Notes under the pieces: generated by a model
What the model saw: only the letters and a program-made list of their open reading frames with translations
Database searches by the model: none
Told to the model about the DNA's origin: nothing
From: Rhizobium sp. Q54
GTDB taxonomy: Bacteria > Pseudomonadota > Alphaproteobacteria > Rhizobiales > Xanthobacteraceae
DNA length: 42,145 nt
Assembly: GCA_945861895.1 (NCBI GenBank)
Contig: CAMAWF010000022.1
Span: forward strand, 1 to 42,145
Direction: 5' to 3'
Shown: one piece after another, positions 9,528-20,000 of the stretch
Numbering within the stretch: position 1 is the stretch's first letter
Layout of the letters: each line of letters starts with the position of its first letter
Made by a program: the position numbers and the translations under genes

Positions 9528-10646
9528 CTAAACCCGCATCGGCATCAGCACATAGAGCGCGCCCTTGGCGTCCTTGTCCTGGATCAGCGTCGGCGAGCCG
9601 GGATCGGCGAGCTTGAGCACCGCCACCTCGCCCTCGATCTGGGCCGCGATGTCGAGCAGATAGCGGGAATTAAAGCCGATATCGATCGGGTCGGAGGCGT
9701 ATTCGACTTCGAGTTCTTCCGTCGCGCTGCCGGAATCCGGATTGGTCACCGAGAGCACCAGCCGCCCGCCGGCAATCGCCAGCTTGACCGCTCGCCCGCG
9801 CTCGCTCGACACCGTCGAGACGCGGTCGACCGCCGCCTCGAAATCCTTCTTGTCGACGATCAGCTCCTTGTCGTTGCCGGCCGGGATCACGCGGCCATAG
9901 TCGGGGAAGGTGCCGTCGATCAGCTTGGAGGTGAGCACCACGCCGCCGAGCGTGAAACGTATTTTTCCCGCCGACACCTCGATCGCGACCTCGCCTTCGC
10001 TGTCCTCGATCAGACGCTGCACTTCGCCCACGGTCTTGCGCGGCACGATGATGCCCGGCATGCCGGCGGCGCCTTGCGGCACCGGCAGATCGACTTGCGC
10101 GAGCCGGTGGCCGTCGGTCGCGACCGCGCGCAGCGTGGCATTCTTGCCGGAGCCGGCGGTGTGCAAATAGATGCCGTTGAGATAGTAGCGCGTCTCTTCG
10201 GTGGAGATCGCAAACTGGGTCTTGTCGATCAGCCGCTTGAGGTCGGCGGAGGCGAGCTTGAACGAATGGCTCATCTCGCCGGCGGCCAAATCGGGGAAGT
10301 CGCTCTCCGGCAGCGTCTGCAAGGTAAAGCGCGAACGCCCGGCGCGGATCGAGAGCCCCGCGCGGTCGCCGGAGCCTTCGATCACGATCTGCGCGCCTTC
10401 CGGCAGTTTGCGCACGATCTCGTAGAACATGTGCGCGGGCACGGTGGTGGAGCCGCCGGACGAGACCTCCGCCGCGATGGTCTCGATCACTTCGAGGTCG
10501 AGATCGGTCGCCTTGAAGCTGAGCTTCGAGCGGTCGGCCTTGATCAGCACATTGGCGAGGATCGGAATGGTGTTGCGCCGCTCGACCACGCGATGCACGT
10601 GGCCCAGCGACTTCAACAATTCGGCGCGTTCGACGGTAATCTTCAT
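9528..10646 (-). CDS. dnaN: DNA polymerase III beta sliding clamp
   Basis: The product has 372 residues, the normal length for the beta clamp. It begins MKITVERAELLKSLGHVHRV and ends ALYVLMPMRV, the hydrophobic C-terminus conserved in DnaN. Internal landmarks include RNTIPILANVLI and LNGIYLH. It forms the ring-shaped homodimer that tethers DNA polymerase III and binds many repair proteins. It lies about 180 nt downstream of dnaA on the same strand. That gap contains CCATCCACA (10786-10794), which matches a DnaA box in 7 of 9 positions and is not convincing alone. Confidence 0.98.
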   Translation of the reverse strand: MKITVERAELLKSLGHVHRVVERRNTIPILANVLIKADRSKLSFKATDLDLEVIETIAAEVSSGGSTTVPAHMFYEIVRKLPEGAQIVIEGSGDRAGLSIRAGRSRFTLQTLPESDFPDLAAGEMSHSFKLASADLKRLIDKTQFAISTEETRYYLNGIYLHTAGSGKNATLRAVATDGHRLAQVDLPVPQGAAGMPGIIVPRKTVGEVQRLIEDSEGEVAIEVSAGKIRFTLGGVVLTSKLIDGTFPDYGRVIPAGNDKELIVDKKDFEAAVDRVSTVSSERGRAVKLAIAGGRLVLSVTNPDSGSATEELEVEYASDPIDIGFNSRYLLDIAAQIEGEVAVLKLADPGSPTLIQDKDAKGALYVLMPMRV

Positions 10647-10830
10647 CGGGAAGCTCGCTGCGGCCCCTCAAAAACCAGAGAGTGGCGCGATGGCAAGCCG
10701 GCCGGGACTTCGACCGGGCAAAGAAAGTGGCGCGGCTGCGGGATTTTCGCAAGGGCCGGGAGATACAAAGCCGCTTTCCTCCCGGCCATCCACAGCGCCG
10801 GTTTGACGTGAAAACCTTGCCTTTGCGCTT

Positions 10831-12261
10831 TCAATCCTGCAGCTGGCGCTTGAGAATTTCGATCTCCTCGGCGAGCGCAATGTCGTTGCCGACGAGGCCT
10901 TCGATCTTGCGCACGGCATGCAGCACGGTGGTGTGGTCGCGTCCGCCGAACCGCCGTCCGATCTCCGGCAGCGAGCGCAGAGTGAGCGTTTTCGCCAGAT
11001 ACATCGCCACCTGCCGCGGCCGCACCACATTGGCGGTCCGCCGCGAGGACAGCAGATCCGAGCGGCTGACATTATATTGCCGCGCCACCACCCGCTGGAT
11101 GTCCTCGATCTTGACCCGTTTGGGCTCCTGCGGGCGGATCAGGTCGCGCACTTCGCGCTCCGCCATTTCCATGGTCACCTGATGGCCGGTCAGCTTGTTG
11201 TGCGCGAGCAGGCGGTTGAGCGCGCCTTCGAGATCGCGGCCGTTATGGGTCACGGTCTTGGCGATGTAGTTGAGCACCGCCATCGGCACGTCGAAGCCGG
11301 GATGATGCAGCCTTGCCGCGGTGACGCGGGATTTGAGGATTTCGAGGCGAAGCTCCTCGCCGAGCGAACCCATCTCCACCACCAGTCCGCCGGCGAGCCG
11401 CGAGCGCACGCGGTCGTCGAGACTTTCGAGATCGGACGGCGGCCGGTCGGAGGCGATGACCACCTGCCGGCCGGCATCGATGAGCGCATTAAGGGTGTGG
11501 CAGAACTCGGCCTGCGTCGACTTGCCTTGCAGGAATTGCAGATCGTCGATCACCAGCACGCCGATGCCGCGCAACGCCTCCTTGAACGCCAAAGCGGTTT
11601 GCGTGCGCAATGCTGAGACGAAGCCGTACATGAACTTCTCGGCGGTGAGGTAAAGCACCTTGCGCTCGCCGATCGCATTGCCGGCCCAGGTGGTCGCTTG
11701 CAACAGGTGCGTTTTTCCCAAGCCCACGCCGGCGTGGATGTAGAGCGGATTGAACATCACCGGATCGCCGCGCTTGGCCGCCACGACCTGCCTGGCCGCC
11801 GCATGCGCCAGCGTGTTGGAGCGCCCGACGACGAAGCTCTCGAAGGTGAGGCGCGGATCGAGCGGGGAGCCGCCGAGGGCTTCGTGCCCGCCGGCGTCGC
11901 CGATCGTTATGTTGCCGCGCGCGTCGCCGCCGTTGAGCCGCGGCCCATGCCCGTCGCGCTGGTCGATGAGATCGGGCGCCTTCGGCTTGGCGATGGCCGA
12001 GCGCAGCACCGCGGTGCGCACGGTGAGTTCGATGCGGCCGACCTTGCTTTCCTCAGCCTGCCAGCAGGCGAGCACCTTCTCGGTGTAATGCGATTGAATC
12101 CAGCTCTTGAGGAAACGGGTGGGCACCGAGAGGCGGACGGTATCGGCCTCCAACGCTTCGAGTTCCATGCGGGCGAACCAGCTCGAGTAGACGTCGTCGC
12201 CGATTTCTGCGCGCAAGCGCCCCCTTACCCGTGACCAGCGGTCCTGATCGGTGGTTGTCAT
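10831..12261 (-). CDS. dnaA: Chromosomal replication initiator DnaA
   Basis: The product has 476 residues. The N-terminal domain begins [20 protein letters not shown]. The AAA+ domain has Walker [13 protein letters not shown] and Walker [14 protein letters not shown]. The C-terminal DNA-binding domain has the signature [20 protein letters not shown] chose ATG 12261; a GTG at 12315 would add 18 residues unlike the conserved N-terminus. AAGAGACG precedes the ATG as a modest ribosome binding site. GTTGAA and TTCAAC form an 11-nt-spaced inverted repeat at 12288-12310. The gene heads the replication block, and upstream lies a 1.1 kb gene-free gap. Confidence 0.98.
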   Translation of the reverse strand: MTTTDQDRWSRVRGRLRAEIGDDVYSSWFARMELEALEADTVRLSVPTRFLKSWIQSHYTEKVLACWQAEESKVGRIELTVRTAVLRSAIAKPKAPDLIDQRDGHGPRLNGGDARGNITIGDAGGHEALGGSPLDPRLTFESFVVGRSNTLAHAAARQVVAAKRGDPVMFNPLYIHAGVGLGKTHLLQATTWAGNAIGERKVLYLTAEKFMYGFVSALRTQTALAFKEALRGIGVLVIDDLQFLQGKSTQAEFCHTLNALIDAGRQVVIASDRPPSDLESLDDRVRSRLAGGLVVEMGSLGEELRLEILKSRVTAARLHHPGFDVPMAVLNYIAKTVTHNGRDLEGALNRLLAHNKLTGHQVTMEMAEREVRDLIRPQEPKRVKIEDIQRVVARQYNVSRSDLLSSRRTANVVRPRQVAMYLAKTLTLRSLPEIGRRFGGRDHTTVLHAVRKIEGLVGNDIALAEEIEILKRQLQD

Positions 12262-13340
12262 TTTTTCGTCTCTTATCCGGGTCGTTGGTTGAAGCAGACT
12301 GGGGTTCAACGGCACGGCCGATCATGGCCGCCAACGCGCCGTGACTGACGCAACACCACTCACTCGAAGACGATGCGATTTGGCTGGATCACTCACACCG
12401 CGGAGCATCGGGGCCCGGCGGTCGCCGACATCGACAGGGATCAAGGATGGCGTGCTTCAGCCGCACGGGGGCGGCATGGCTCCTCGAATACCTGTCGTGA
12501 ACTTGGTCGCGAGACGGCAAGCGTTGTTTGGAGGGCGGTTCCGTATGAACCCGGCTGCGGCGCTGCGCGCCAACAGATGTCCCGCTTTAGTCATAGTGTT
12601 CCCCCGATCCATTACGGGCATGCGCCCGATGGCTTCATTTTTTTTTCGCATAGAAAAATTCCGCAGAGACAGCTCTCGCCGCCGGAACACGAACGTCAAC
12701 ACCGCCACTCAATCCACTCACCAACCGCTGCGACGGAAACGCGTCACATAAGCATCAGGCAATTCCAGGGACGGGCAGACAAAGGTTCCCCGCACTCATC
12801 TGGCGATGAGTTGCATATAGGCCTTTTACTGGAAGCCCCCGGAAATCCGGATAGAAATCAAAAATACACAAGCTTCATAGGGCTGCAATGACTTTCGCGC
12901 ATTCGCGGCACAGGCGCAGTGGCGCGTGCGCATGCGCGTGATGACGGCGCCGTTGAAAACTAATTAGCAAGACGTTGAATCAGAGCACGGATTTTCTGTT
13001 CTTGGGACAATTTTTACACGCGTGCCGCCGCGTGATTTTTTTGGACGCCGTACCTCCAGAAAGTGCCCATATTATATGGATTATCGGGTCCTCGCCCGCG
13101 CTATCCAGTTAAGTCGTTATTGGCGTAGATATTTTCATGAGCAAAAAGACAGGGTAACCCCCGGCGCGAAACGCGCGCGGATTTTCTCTGCGCGCGAAAG
13201 CCTCCGGCGGAGTTCTCGATGCCAAATTGTCGTGACGCCGCCGTGACGGAATTGCATCAAGCGCGCGTGCAATGCGGTCGCAATGACGATTCAAGGTAGC
13301 GAATGGATGAATTTTTTCGAATGTGTCGGCTATTCGCCAT
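12262..13340. other. Gene-free gap between dnaA and rpsT
   Basis: About 1.08 kb separate the dnaA start from the rpsT terminator. Short frames on both strands here have no recognisable motifs or convincing ribosome binding sites, so I call no gene. The region holds several A/T-rich runs, for example near 12637-12655, 12840-12870 and 13005-13075, set in GC-rich DNA, and two GANTC methylation sites (near 12976 and 13287). I see no perfect DnaA box (TTATCCACA), no IHF-type cluster and no AT-rich 13-mer array. It probably carries the dnaA promoter and regulatory sites. An origin function is not supported by what can be read. Confidence 0.5.
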
Positions 13341-13341
13341 G

Positions 13342-13368
13342 AAAAAGCCCGGCGCGAAGGCCGGGCCG
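13342..13368 (-). terminator. Rho-independent terminator of rpsT
   Basis: Read on the minus strand, GCCCGGCC, loop TTCGC and GCCGGGC are followed directly by TTTTTC. The perfect GC stem and U-tract lie 20 nt after the rpsT stop codon, a standard intrinsic terminator. Confidence 0.92.
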
Positions 13369-13388
13369 GCAGCGGGAAGCGCATCGCC

Positions 13389-13655
13389 TCACTTGCCGAG
13401 CTTGGCGACCCGGTGCGTGAGCCTGGAAACTTTGCGGCTGGCGTTGTTCCGATGCACCACGCCGTACTGTGCCGAGCGCATAATCACCGGTTCCGCGTCC
13501 TTGAGCGCGGCCAACGCCACTTTGCGGTCGCCGGTGGCGATCGCCTCCTCGACTTTGCGCACGGAGGAATGCAAGTGAGTGCGCCGCACCTTGTTCACGG
13601 CGGTCTTGCGCGCGATCTTGCGCGTGGCTTTTTTGGCGGAACTTGTGGTGGCCAT
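13389..13655 (-). CDS. rpsT: 30S ribosomal protein S20
   Basis: The product has 88 residues beginning [20 protein letters not shown], followed by a highly basic helical body that includes [20 protein letters not shown] at the end. S20 binds 16S rRNA near the body of the small subunit. The length and composition fit the family. A good sigma70 promoter lies at 13729-13757 and an intrinsic terminator follows, so it is probably monocistronic. rpsT next to dnaA is the usual alphaproteobacterial order. Confidence 0.97.
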   Translation of the reverse strand: MATTSSAKKATRKIARKTAVNKVRRTHLHSSVRKVEEAIATGDRKVALAALKDAEPVIMRSAQYGVVHRNNASRKVSRLTHRVAKLGK

Positions 13656-13682
13656 GAGCCTCTCGTTCGCGGCAACGCCCGC

Positions 13683-13699
13683 AGGGGCCTAAGTCCCCT
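13683..13699 (-). other. Small hairpin in the rpsT leader
   Basis: AGGGG at 13683-13687 and CCCCT at 13695-13699 form a 5-bp stem with a 7-nt loop in the rpsT 5' leader, 28 nt before the start codon. It could take part in S20 autoregulation, but this is speculative. Confidence 0.35.
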
Positions 13700-13728
13700 A
13701 GAGCAGCCATCAGTGGAAAGAAGTGCGG

Positions 13729-13757
13729 CTTATAGTGAGGCTATAAGCACCCGTCAA
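13729..13757 (-). promoter_or_regulatory. Sigma70-type promoter of rpsT
   Basis: On the minus strand TTGACG (13757-13752), a 17-nt spacer and TATAAG (13734-13729) make a strong sigma70 promoter. Transcription would begin near 13722, giving a leader of about 65 nt. The -10 overlaps an 8-bp inverted repeat, GCTTATAG/CTATAAGC at 13728-13748. Confidence 0.8.
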
Positions 13758-13784
13758 CGCCAACACTCGGCCGCGCCTTGGCCT

Positions 13785-14681
13785 TTAAGCCACCCGCTTT
13801 GCCCGTACTGCGTCGTGGCCGGCGACGACCGAGGCTCGATCGGCAGCCGGGAACGGCGCAAGCGGCGGTTTGACCCGGGCAAGCTGCGCATCGTCGTGGA
13901 TATGGGCAAGCAATGCTTTCACTCCACTGACCAGCGCCTTGCCGTCGAACAGCTTGCGGATGGTGACGGCCGCATCGAGTGCCGCCGTATCGCCCTTGCG
14001 CCAGGCTAACGCGCACAGATCGGCATTGAGATTGGCGGTGGCCGAGATGCAGCCGGCGAAAGCGCCCTCTCGCGCCTCGATCAACGCCGCTTCGGTTGAG
14101 GGAAACACGTCGAAAGTGGGCGAAATCGCCGCCGCCGCGCGCGCATAGGCCATGTCGCCGGAGGAATCCTTCAAGCCCACGATGCGCTTACCGAATTTTT
14201 CCAGCAGGCGGCCGATCAGCGCCACATGCCACGGCAGCCCCGACATCGACGGGAAGTGATAAAGATAGATCGGGATCGTCCGCGCGTTCGTCGCTTCCAC
14301 CAGCGCGCCGATATAGGCGACCAACCCGTCATCCGGTACACCCTTGTAATAAAATGGCGGCAGCACCAGCGCGCCGGCAAAACCCAGCTCGGCCGCGTGC
14401 CGGGTCAAGGCGATGGCGTCGGCCAGCGCCGCAGCGCCGGTGCCCACCATCAGGCGATCGAGCGGCAGGCCGGCCGCCTTGTAGGCGCTCATCACCTCTT
14501 TGCGCTCGGCGAGCGAAAACGAAGTCGCCTCGCCGGTGGTGCCGAGCACGTTGAGGCCGTCGCAGCCGTTGTCGAGCAGATAGCGCGCGAGCTTGACGGC
14601 GCGCTTGCTGTCGGCTGCGCCATCCTCGCCGACCGGCGTCGCAACGGCGGCGATGACGCCGGAAAGTGCGCGTTTGCTCAT
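13785..14681 (-). CDS. DapA-family class I aldolase (dihydrodipicolinate synthase/N-acetylneuraminate lyase superfamily)
   Basis: The product has 298 residues with a TIM-barrel aldolase signature. The substrate carboxylate loop GTTGE is at about 47-51, the catalytic tyrosine is at 141 (YLYHFP) and the Schiff-base lysine is K171 (VGLKDSSGD). It condenses or cleaves pyruvate-type substrates. Whether it is the lysine-pathway DapA is doubtful: YHFP replaces the usual YNVP/YNIP and there is no lysine gene nearby, so a role in sugar-acid or hydroxyproline-type catabolism is possible. GGGAG precedes the ATG at good spacing. It starts 28 nt after the malic enzyme gene on the same strand, so the two are probably co-transcribed. 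Confidence 0.9.
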   Translation of the reverse strand: MSKRALSGVIAAVATPVGEDGAADSKRAVKLARYLLDNGCDGLNVLGTTGEATSFSLAERKEVMSAYKAAGLPLDRLMVGTGAAALADAIALTRHAAELGFAGALVLPPFYYKGVPDDGLVAYIGALVEATNARTIPIYLYHFPSMSGLPWHVALIGRLLEKFGKRIVGLKDSSGDMAYARAAAAISPTFDVFPSTEAALIEAREGAFAGCISATANLNADLCALAWRKGDTAALDAAVTIRKLFDGKALVSGVKALLAHIHDDAQLARVKPPLAPFPAADRASVVAGHDAVRAKRVA

Positions 14682-14709
14682 GATCAGCTCCCAAATCTAG
14701 GAAATGGTC

Positions 14710-16986
<2,277 letters not shown>

Positions 16987-17119
16987 TGATACTCCTGATA
17001 CTCGTCCGGTCGATCCCCGGCGCGGCGACGTTAGCGGAAGGCAAGGCGATAGCTCAAGGCAGGCCGCTTTGCCCGCCGAGGTTGAACGGCGGCCCGCCGC
17101 GGGGTAATCGGAGGCTGCC

Positions 17120-17146
17120 ATGACGCCAGAGCGATGTAGTCCATGA
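17120..17146 (+). CDS. Eight-codon leader ORF overlapping the next gene
   Basis: A strong GGAGG (17110-17114) lies 5 nt before ATG 17120. The frame reads MTPERCSP and stops at TGA 17144-17146, which overlaps the ATG (17143) of the 101-residue membrane protein as ATGA. The main gene has no ribosome binding site of its own at proper distance, so it is probably translated by coupling to this leader. The sequence is directly visible; the regulatory role is inference. Confidence 0.5.
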   Translation: MTPERCSP

Positions 17147-17448
17147 TCCGCTTTTTATTCCGCTTTCTCGGTCTGATGTGCCTGGCAGGGGCATTTATCC
17201 TGCTGATCTATGACGGCACCAAGTCGATTGCCGGCAATACGGTGTTCCTGACCACGGTCGAAAATCTTTGGAATGCTTTGTATTCGCCGGGCCTGGTGAC
17301 GCTCAAGCGCCATATCGCCGACTGGTCGTTGAGCCCGGTGGCGGCGCCTTTTTTCGCCGCGCCAAGCTGGCTGGCGCTGGCCATTTTCGGCGTATTGCTG
17401 ATCCTGCTCGGCCGCAAGAAAAAGCCGCTGATCGGTTACGCGCGCTAA
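17143..17448 (+). CDS. Small hypothetical membrane protein
   Basis: The product has 101 residues with two hydrophobic segments at about 4-24 and 73-92, joined by a loop of about 48 residues, and a basic C-terminus (RKKKP). No enzyme motif is seen and I do not recognise a named family, though small proteins of this type occur across Rhizobiales. Its start overlaps the stop of the eight-codon leader ORF. It is transcribed divergently from the malic enzyme gene, and msrA follows about 140 nt downstream. Confidence 0.7.
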   Translation: MIRFLFRFLGLMCLAGAFILLIYDGTKSIAGNTVFLTTVENLWNALYSPGLVTLKRHIADWSLSPVAAPFFAAPSWLALAIFGVLLILLGRKKKPLIGYAR

Positions 17449-17589
17449 CTTAAAGCTCCGCGCCGCGACAGTTTACTCGCGCCGGCGTGAGCCGGACTTG
17501 TGTCCGGCTGGCCGAGACGTGATCGCCTTGCCGGATGCATATGGCTTGCGGGGCGCATATATTGCGGCCAGCGATTGCAGGAGAACGTC

Positions 17590-18246
17590 ATGTTCATGTT
17601 CAAAAAATCCGCCGCGCTGCCGACGCAAGAGCAGGCGCTGCCCGGGCGCGCCAATGCGATACGCACGGCCAAGCATTTCCTCAATGGCCGCGACCTCAAG
17701 GGCCCCTATCTGCAAGGATTGGAGAGCGCGGTGTTCGGGCTCGGTTGCTTCTGGGGCGCCGAGCGCAAATTCTGGGAATTGGGCGAGGGCATTCACGTGA
17801 CCGCCGTGGGCTATGCCGGCGGGCGGACGCCGAACCCGACCTATGAGGAAGTGTGCTCGGGGCGCACCGGCCACAACGAAGTGGTGCTGGTGGTCTACGA
17901 CCAGAAGAAAATTTCCTATGCGGCGCTGCTCAAGACGTTCTGGGAGAGCCACGATCCGACGCAAGGCATGCGGCAGGGCAACGACGTCGGCACGCAGTAT
18001 CGCTCCGGCATCTACACTTATACCCCGGCGCAGCGCCAAGCCGCCGAGGCCTCGAAGGCGATGTATGAAAAGGCGCTCAAGGGCACAGGCTACGGCGCGG
18101 TGACGACGGAAATCGTCGAGGCGCCGGAATTCTACTTTGCCGAGGAATACCACCAGCAATATCTGGCCAAGAATCCGTCCGGCTATTGCGGCCTCGGCGG
18201 TACCGGGGTGTCGTGCCCGATCGGCATTCCGGCTGCCGCGCATTGA
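17590..18246 (+). CDS. msrA: Peptide methionine-(S)-S-oxide reductase MsrA
   Basis: The product has 218 residues. It reduces methionine-S-sulfoxide in proteins and free methionine sulfoxide. The catalytic motif GCFWG is at 52-56 with nucleophile C53. Two C-terminal cysteines, C200 and C209 in [12 protein letters not shown], would resolve the sulfenic acid through thioredoxin. AGGAGA (17579-17584) precedes ATG 17590. A 45-residue N-terminal extension before the catalytic domain is typical of longer MsrA forms. A 14-bp stem follows the stop. Confidence 0.97.
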   Translation: MFMFKKSAALPTQEQALPGRANAIRTAKHFLNGRDLKGPYLQGLESAVFGLGCFWGAERKFWELGEGIHVTAVGYAGGRTPNPTYEEVCSGRTGHNEVVLVVYDQKKISYAALLKTFWESHDPTQGMRQGNDVGTQYRSGIYTYTPAQRQAAEASKAMYEKALKGTGYGAVTTEIVEAPEFYFAEEYHQQYLAKNPSGYCGLGGTGVSCPIGIPAAAH

Positions 18247-18259
18247 GGCAAAAGCTAGA

Positions 18260-18298
18260 AGTCCGGTCGGCTCCGATTGAACCAGAGCTGGTCGGACT
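18260..18298 (+). other. 14-bp RNA stem downstream of msrA
   Basis: AGTCCGGTCGGCTC at 18260-18273 pairs with GAGCTGGTCGGACT at 18285-18298 over all 14 positions in RNA if three G-U pairs are allowed, with an 11-nt loop. It starts 14 nt after the msrA stop. No U-run follows, so it may be a 3'-end stability element or a factor-dependent terminator. Confidence 0.5.
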
Positions 18299-18366
18299 CT
18301 AAATAGCGGCGGAAAATCGTTGTTTCGGGCAGCCAGGGTCCTTCGCGGCCGCGCAGTCAGACTTTT

Positions 18367-18374
18367 TTAACCAT
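18367..18374 (+). promoter_or_regulatory. TTAACCAT CtrA-like half-site
   Basis: TTAACCAT occurs about 50 nt before the polysaccharide-export gene. It matches the CtrA half-site known in alphaproteobacteria. A second TTAA follows at 12-nt spacing, not the canonical 7, so binding is uncertain. Confidence 0.3.
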
Positions 18375-18425
18375 ATAAAGCGTTAATCGGGCTTGATTTT
18401 TGAGGCACCGGCCCGGATTCGCCCA

Positions 18426-19238
18426 ATGCGGGGACCCCGCTTTCTGATCGTCATACTCGCCGTCACGCTTGCGCTTGGCGGCTGCATGCGCCGCTCCGAG
18501 CCGCAATATGTGATGATCGATCCGGCTACCGGCCAGCAGGTCGCGGTGATGCCGCAGCAACCCGCGCCCATGATGCAGCCGTCGATGCCGCAAGGCCCGC
18601 GCGAGCGCGGCCTGTTCGGCCAGATTGCGCGGCGTGCACCGCCGATGCAGGCGCAAGCGCAGCTGGTGCAGGCGCCGCAGGTGATCCAGGTGCCGCGCAA
18701 TTACGCCGCTCCGCCGGTCGGCGGGCCTTACGCCCCCGCGCCGCCTTACGGCTATGCCGCCGCGCCGGCAAATTACCAGCCGGCCTATACGCTCGATGCC
18801 GGCGACCGCTTGCGCATCATCGTGTTCGGCCAGGACGGCATCAGCAATTCCTACATCGTCGATGCCGGCGGCAACGTCACATTGCCGCTGGTTGGCACGA
18901 TTCCCGCGCGCGGCTATAACACGCAACAACTGGCGCAAGCGGTTGCCGAGCGATTGCGCCACGGTTACGTGCGCGAGCCGAAGGTGACGGTCGAGGTCGA
19001 AGCCTATCGTCCGTTTTTCATTTTGGGCGAGGTCACCAATCCCGGACAATATCCGTATGTGCCGAACATGACGGTGGAGACCGCGGTCGCGGTCGCCGGC
19101 GGCTTTGGCCCGCGCGCCAGCAAGAGCAAAGTCAAGCTCACCCGCAACCTGCCGGGACAGCAGATGCGCGGCGACGTGCCGCTCTCGTTCCAGCTCAGTC
19201 CCGGCGATACCGTCGTCGTCGGCGAGCGCTGGTTTTAG
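18426..19238 (+). CDS. Polysaccharide export lipoprotein (Wza/ExoF-like)
   Basis: The product has 270 residues. Residues 1-20 are a lipoprotein signal ending LALGGC, so C20 would be lipidated. Residues about 25-125 are Pro/Gln/Ala-rich. The polysaccharide export domain runs from about 126 to 205 (YTLDAGDRLRIIVFGQDG, then GNVTLPLVGTIPA), followed by an SLBB-type segment at about 207-262 (FFILGEVTNPGQYPY). It is shorter than Wza (about 380), as in many rhizobial export proteins. No other polysaccharide genes are adjacent, so it is an orphan here. I chose ATG 18426 because it puts the signal at the exact N-terminus; a TTG at 18393 is also open. Confidence 0.88.
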   Translation: MRGPRFLIVILAVTLALGGCMRRSEPQYVMIDPATGQQVAVMPQQPAPMMQPSMPQGPRERGLFGQIARRAPPMQAQAQLVQAPQVIQVPRNYAAPPVGGPYAPAPPYGYAAAPANYQPAYTLDAGDRLRIIVFGQDGISNSYIVDAGGNVTLPLVGTIPARGYNTQQLAQAVAERLRHGYVREPKVTVEVEAYRPFFILGEVTNPGQYPYVPNMTVETAVAVAGGFGPRASKSKVKLTRNLPGQQMRGDVPLSFQLSPGDTVVVGERWF

Positions 19239-19246
19239 TTTTTCTG

Positions 19247-19272
19247 ATCCCTCCCCTGAAACGGGGAGGGAT
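19247..19272. repeat. Perfect 10-bp inverted repeat between convergent genes
   Basis: ATCCCTCCCC, loop TGAAAC and GGGGAGGGAT form a perfect hairpin between the convergent export lipoprotein and dienelactone hydrolase genes. T-runs are weak on both sides. It may stop transcription in both directions or be one of the common Rhizobiales intergenic repeats. Confidence 0.75.
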
Positions 19273-19280
19273 GAAGCAAG

Positions 19281-19955
19281 CTATTTCTTCATATGCTTGG
19301 CTAAAAAATCCTGCGTGCGCTTGCCCGCAATTTGCGCGCTTGGCTGATGATAGTTGGGGCGGTCGCTGTTTGAGAAAGCATGACCGGCGCCGTCGTAGAC
19401 ATGCACTTCGATCTCCGGCCGCTGCTGCTTGATCGTCTCGATATCGCCGAGCGGGATGCTGGGATCGGTTGCGCCGAAGTGCAGCATCACCGGACATTTG
19501 GGTTTCTCGCCGGCGTTCTTCGCGATCATGCCGCCGTAATAACCGATCGCGGCTTTCAGGCCGTTGAGCCGGGTGGCGGCAAGGAAGGCGATGCTGCCGC
19601 CCAGGCAGAAGCCGACAATGCCGACCGGACCGGCCGATTTCAGCTCATCGATCGCGGCCTGCGTATCGCGCAACATCGCGTCGAGGTCGGGACTGGCGAT
19701 GAACTTGCGCGCCTCGGCGACTTCTTCCGGCGAGTAACCGGATTCGAAATCCCTTTTCGTGCGGTCGAACAAGGCAGGCGCGATCGCGGCATAGCCTAGC
19801 GCGGCGAACTCGTCGGCGGTGCCACGGATATTCTTGTTGACCCCGAAAATTTCCTGGATGACGACCATGCCGCCCTTCGGCGCGCCTTGCGGATCGGCGC
19901 GATAGGCGCCTAGCTTGTGGTTGTCTTTGGCGGTGAGCGAAAACTGCTTGCCCAA
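19281..19955 (-). CDS. Dienelactone hydrolase family protein
   Basis: The product has 224 residues of the alpha/beta-hydrolase fold. The nucleophile elbow is GFCLGGS with Cys in place of Ser, as in carboxymethylenebutenolidase. The acid lies in GATDPSIPL and the histidine in GAGHAFSN. The start is a TTG at 19955: GGGAGG at 19966-19961 is 5 nt away, whereas the nearby ATG at 19968 is in another frame. The family hydrolyses dienelactones in chlorocatechol breakdown, but many members are general; no catechol-pathway gene is adjacent. The product begins MGKQFSLTAKDNHKLGAYRA and has no signal peptide. Confidence 0.9.
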   Translation of the reverse strand: MGKQFSLTAKDNHKLGAYRADPQGAPKGGMVVIQEIFGVNKNIRGTADEFAALGYAAIAPALFDRTKRDFESGYSPEEVAEARKFIASPDLDAMLRDTQAAIDELKSAGPVGIVGFCLGGSIAFLAATRLNGLKAAIGYYGGMIAKNAGEKPKCPVMLHFGATDPSIPLGDIETIKQQRPEIEVHVYDGAGHAFSNSDRPNYHQPSAQIAGKRTQDFLAKHMKK

Positions 19956-20000
19956 GTGAGCCTCCCATGAGTACGCAAAACCGGTTTCAGCTTAACCCAT

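Noticed and set aside
12373-12891. Coding frame of 172 residues in the dnaA-rpsT gap
   Set aside because: Composition is irregular, there is no ribosome binding site and no recognisable motif, so it looks like a chance frame.
12262-13340. Chromosomal origin (oriC) next to dnaA
   Set aside because: No perfect DnaA boxes or ordered AT-rich repeats can be seen, and origins in this bacterial class are often far from dnaA.
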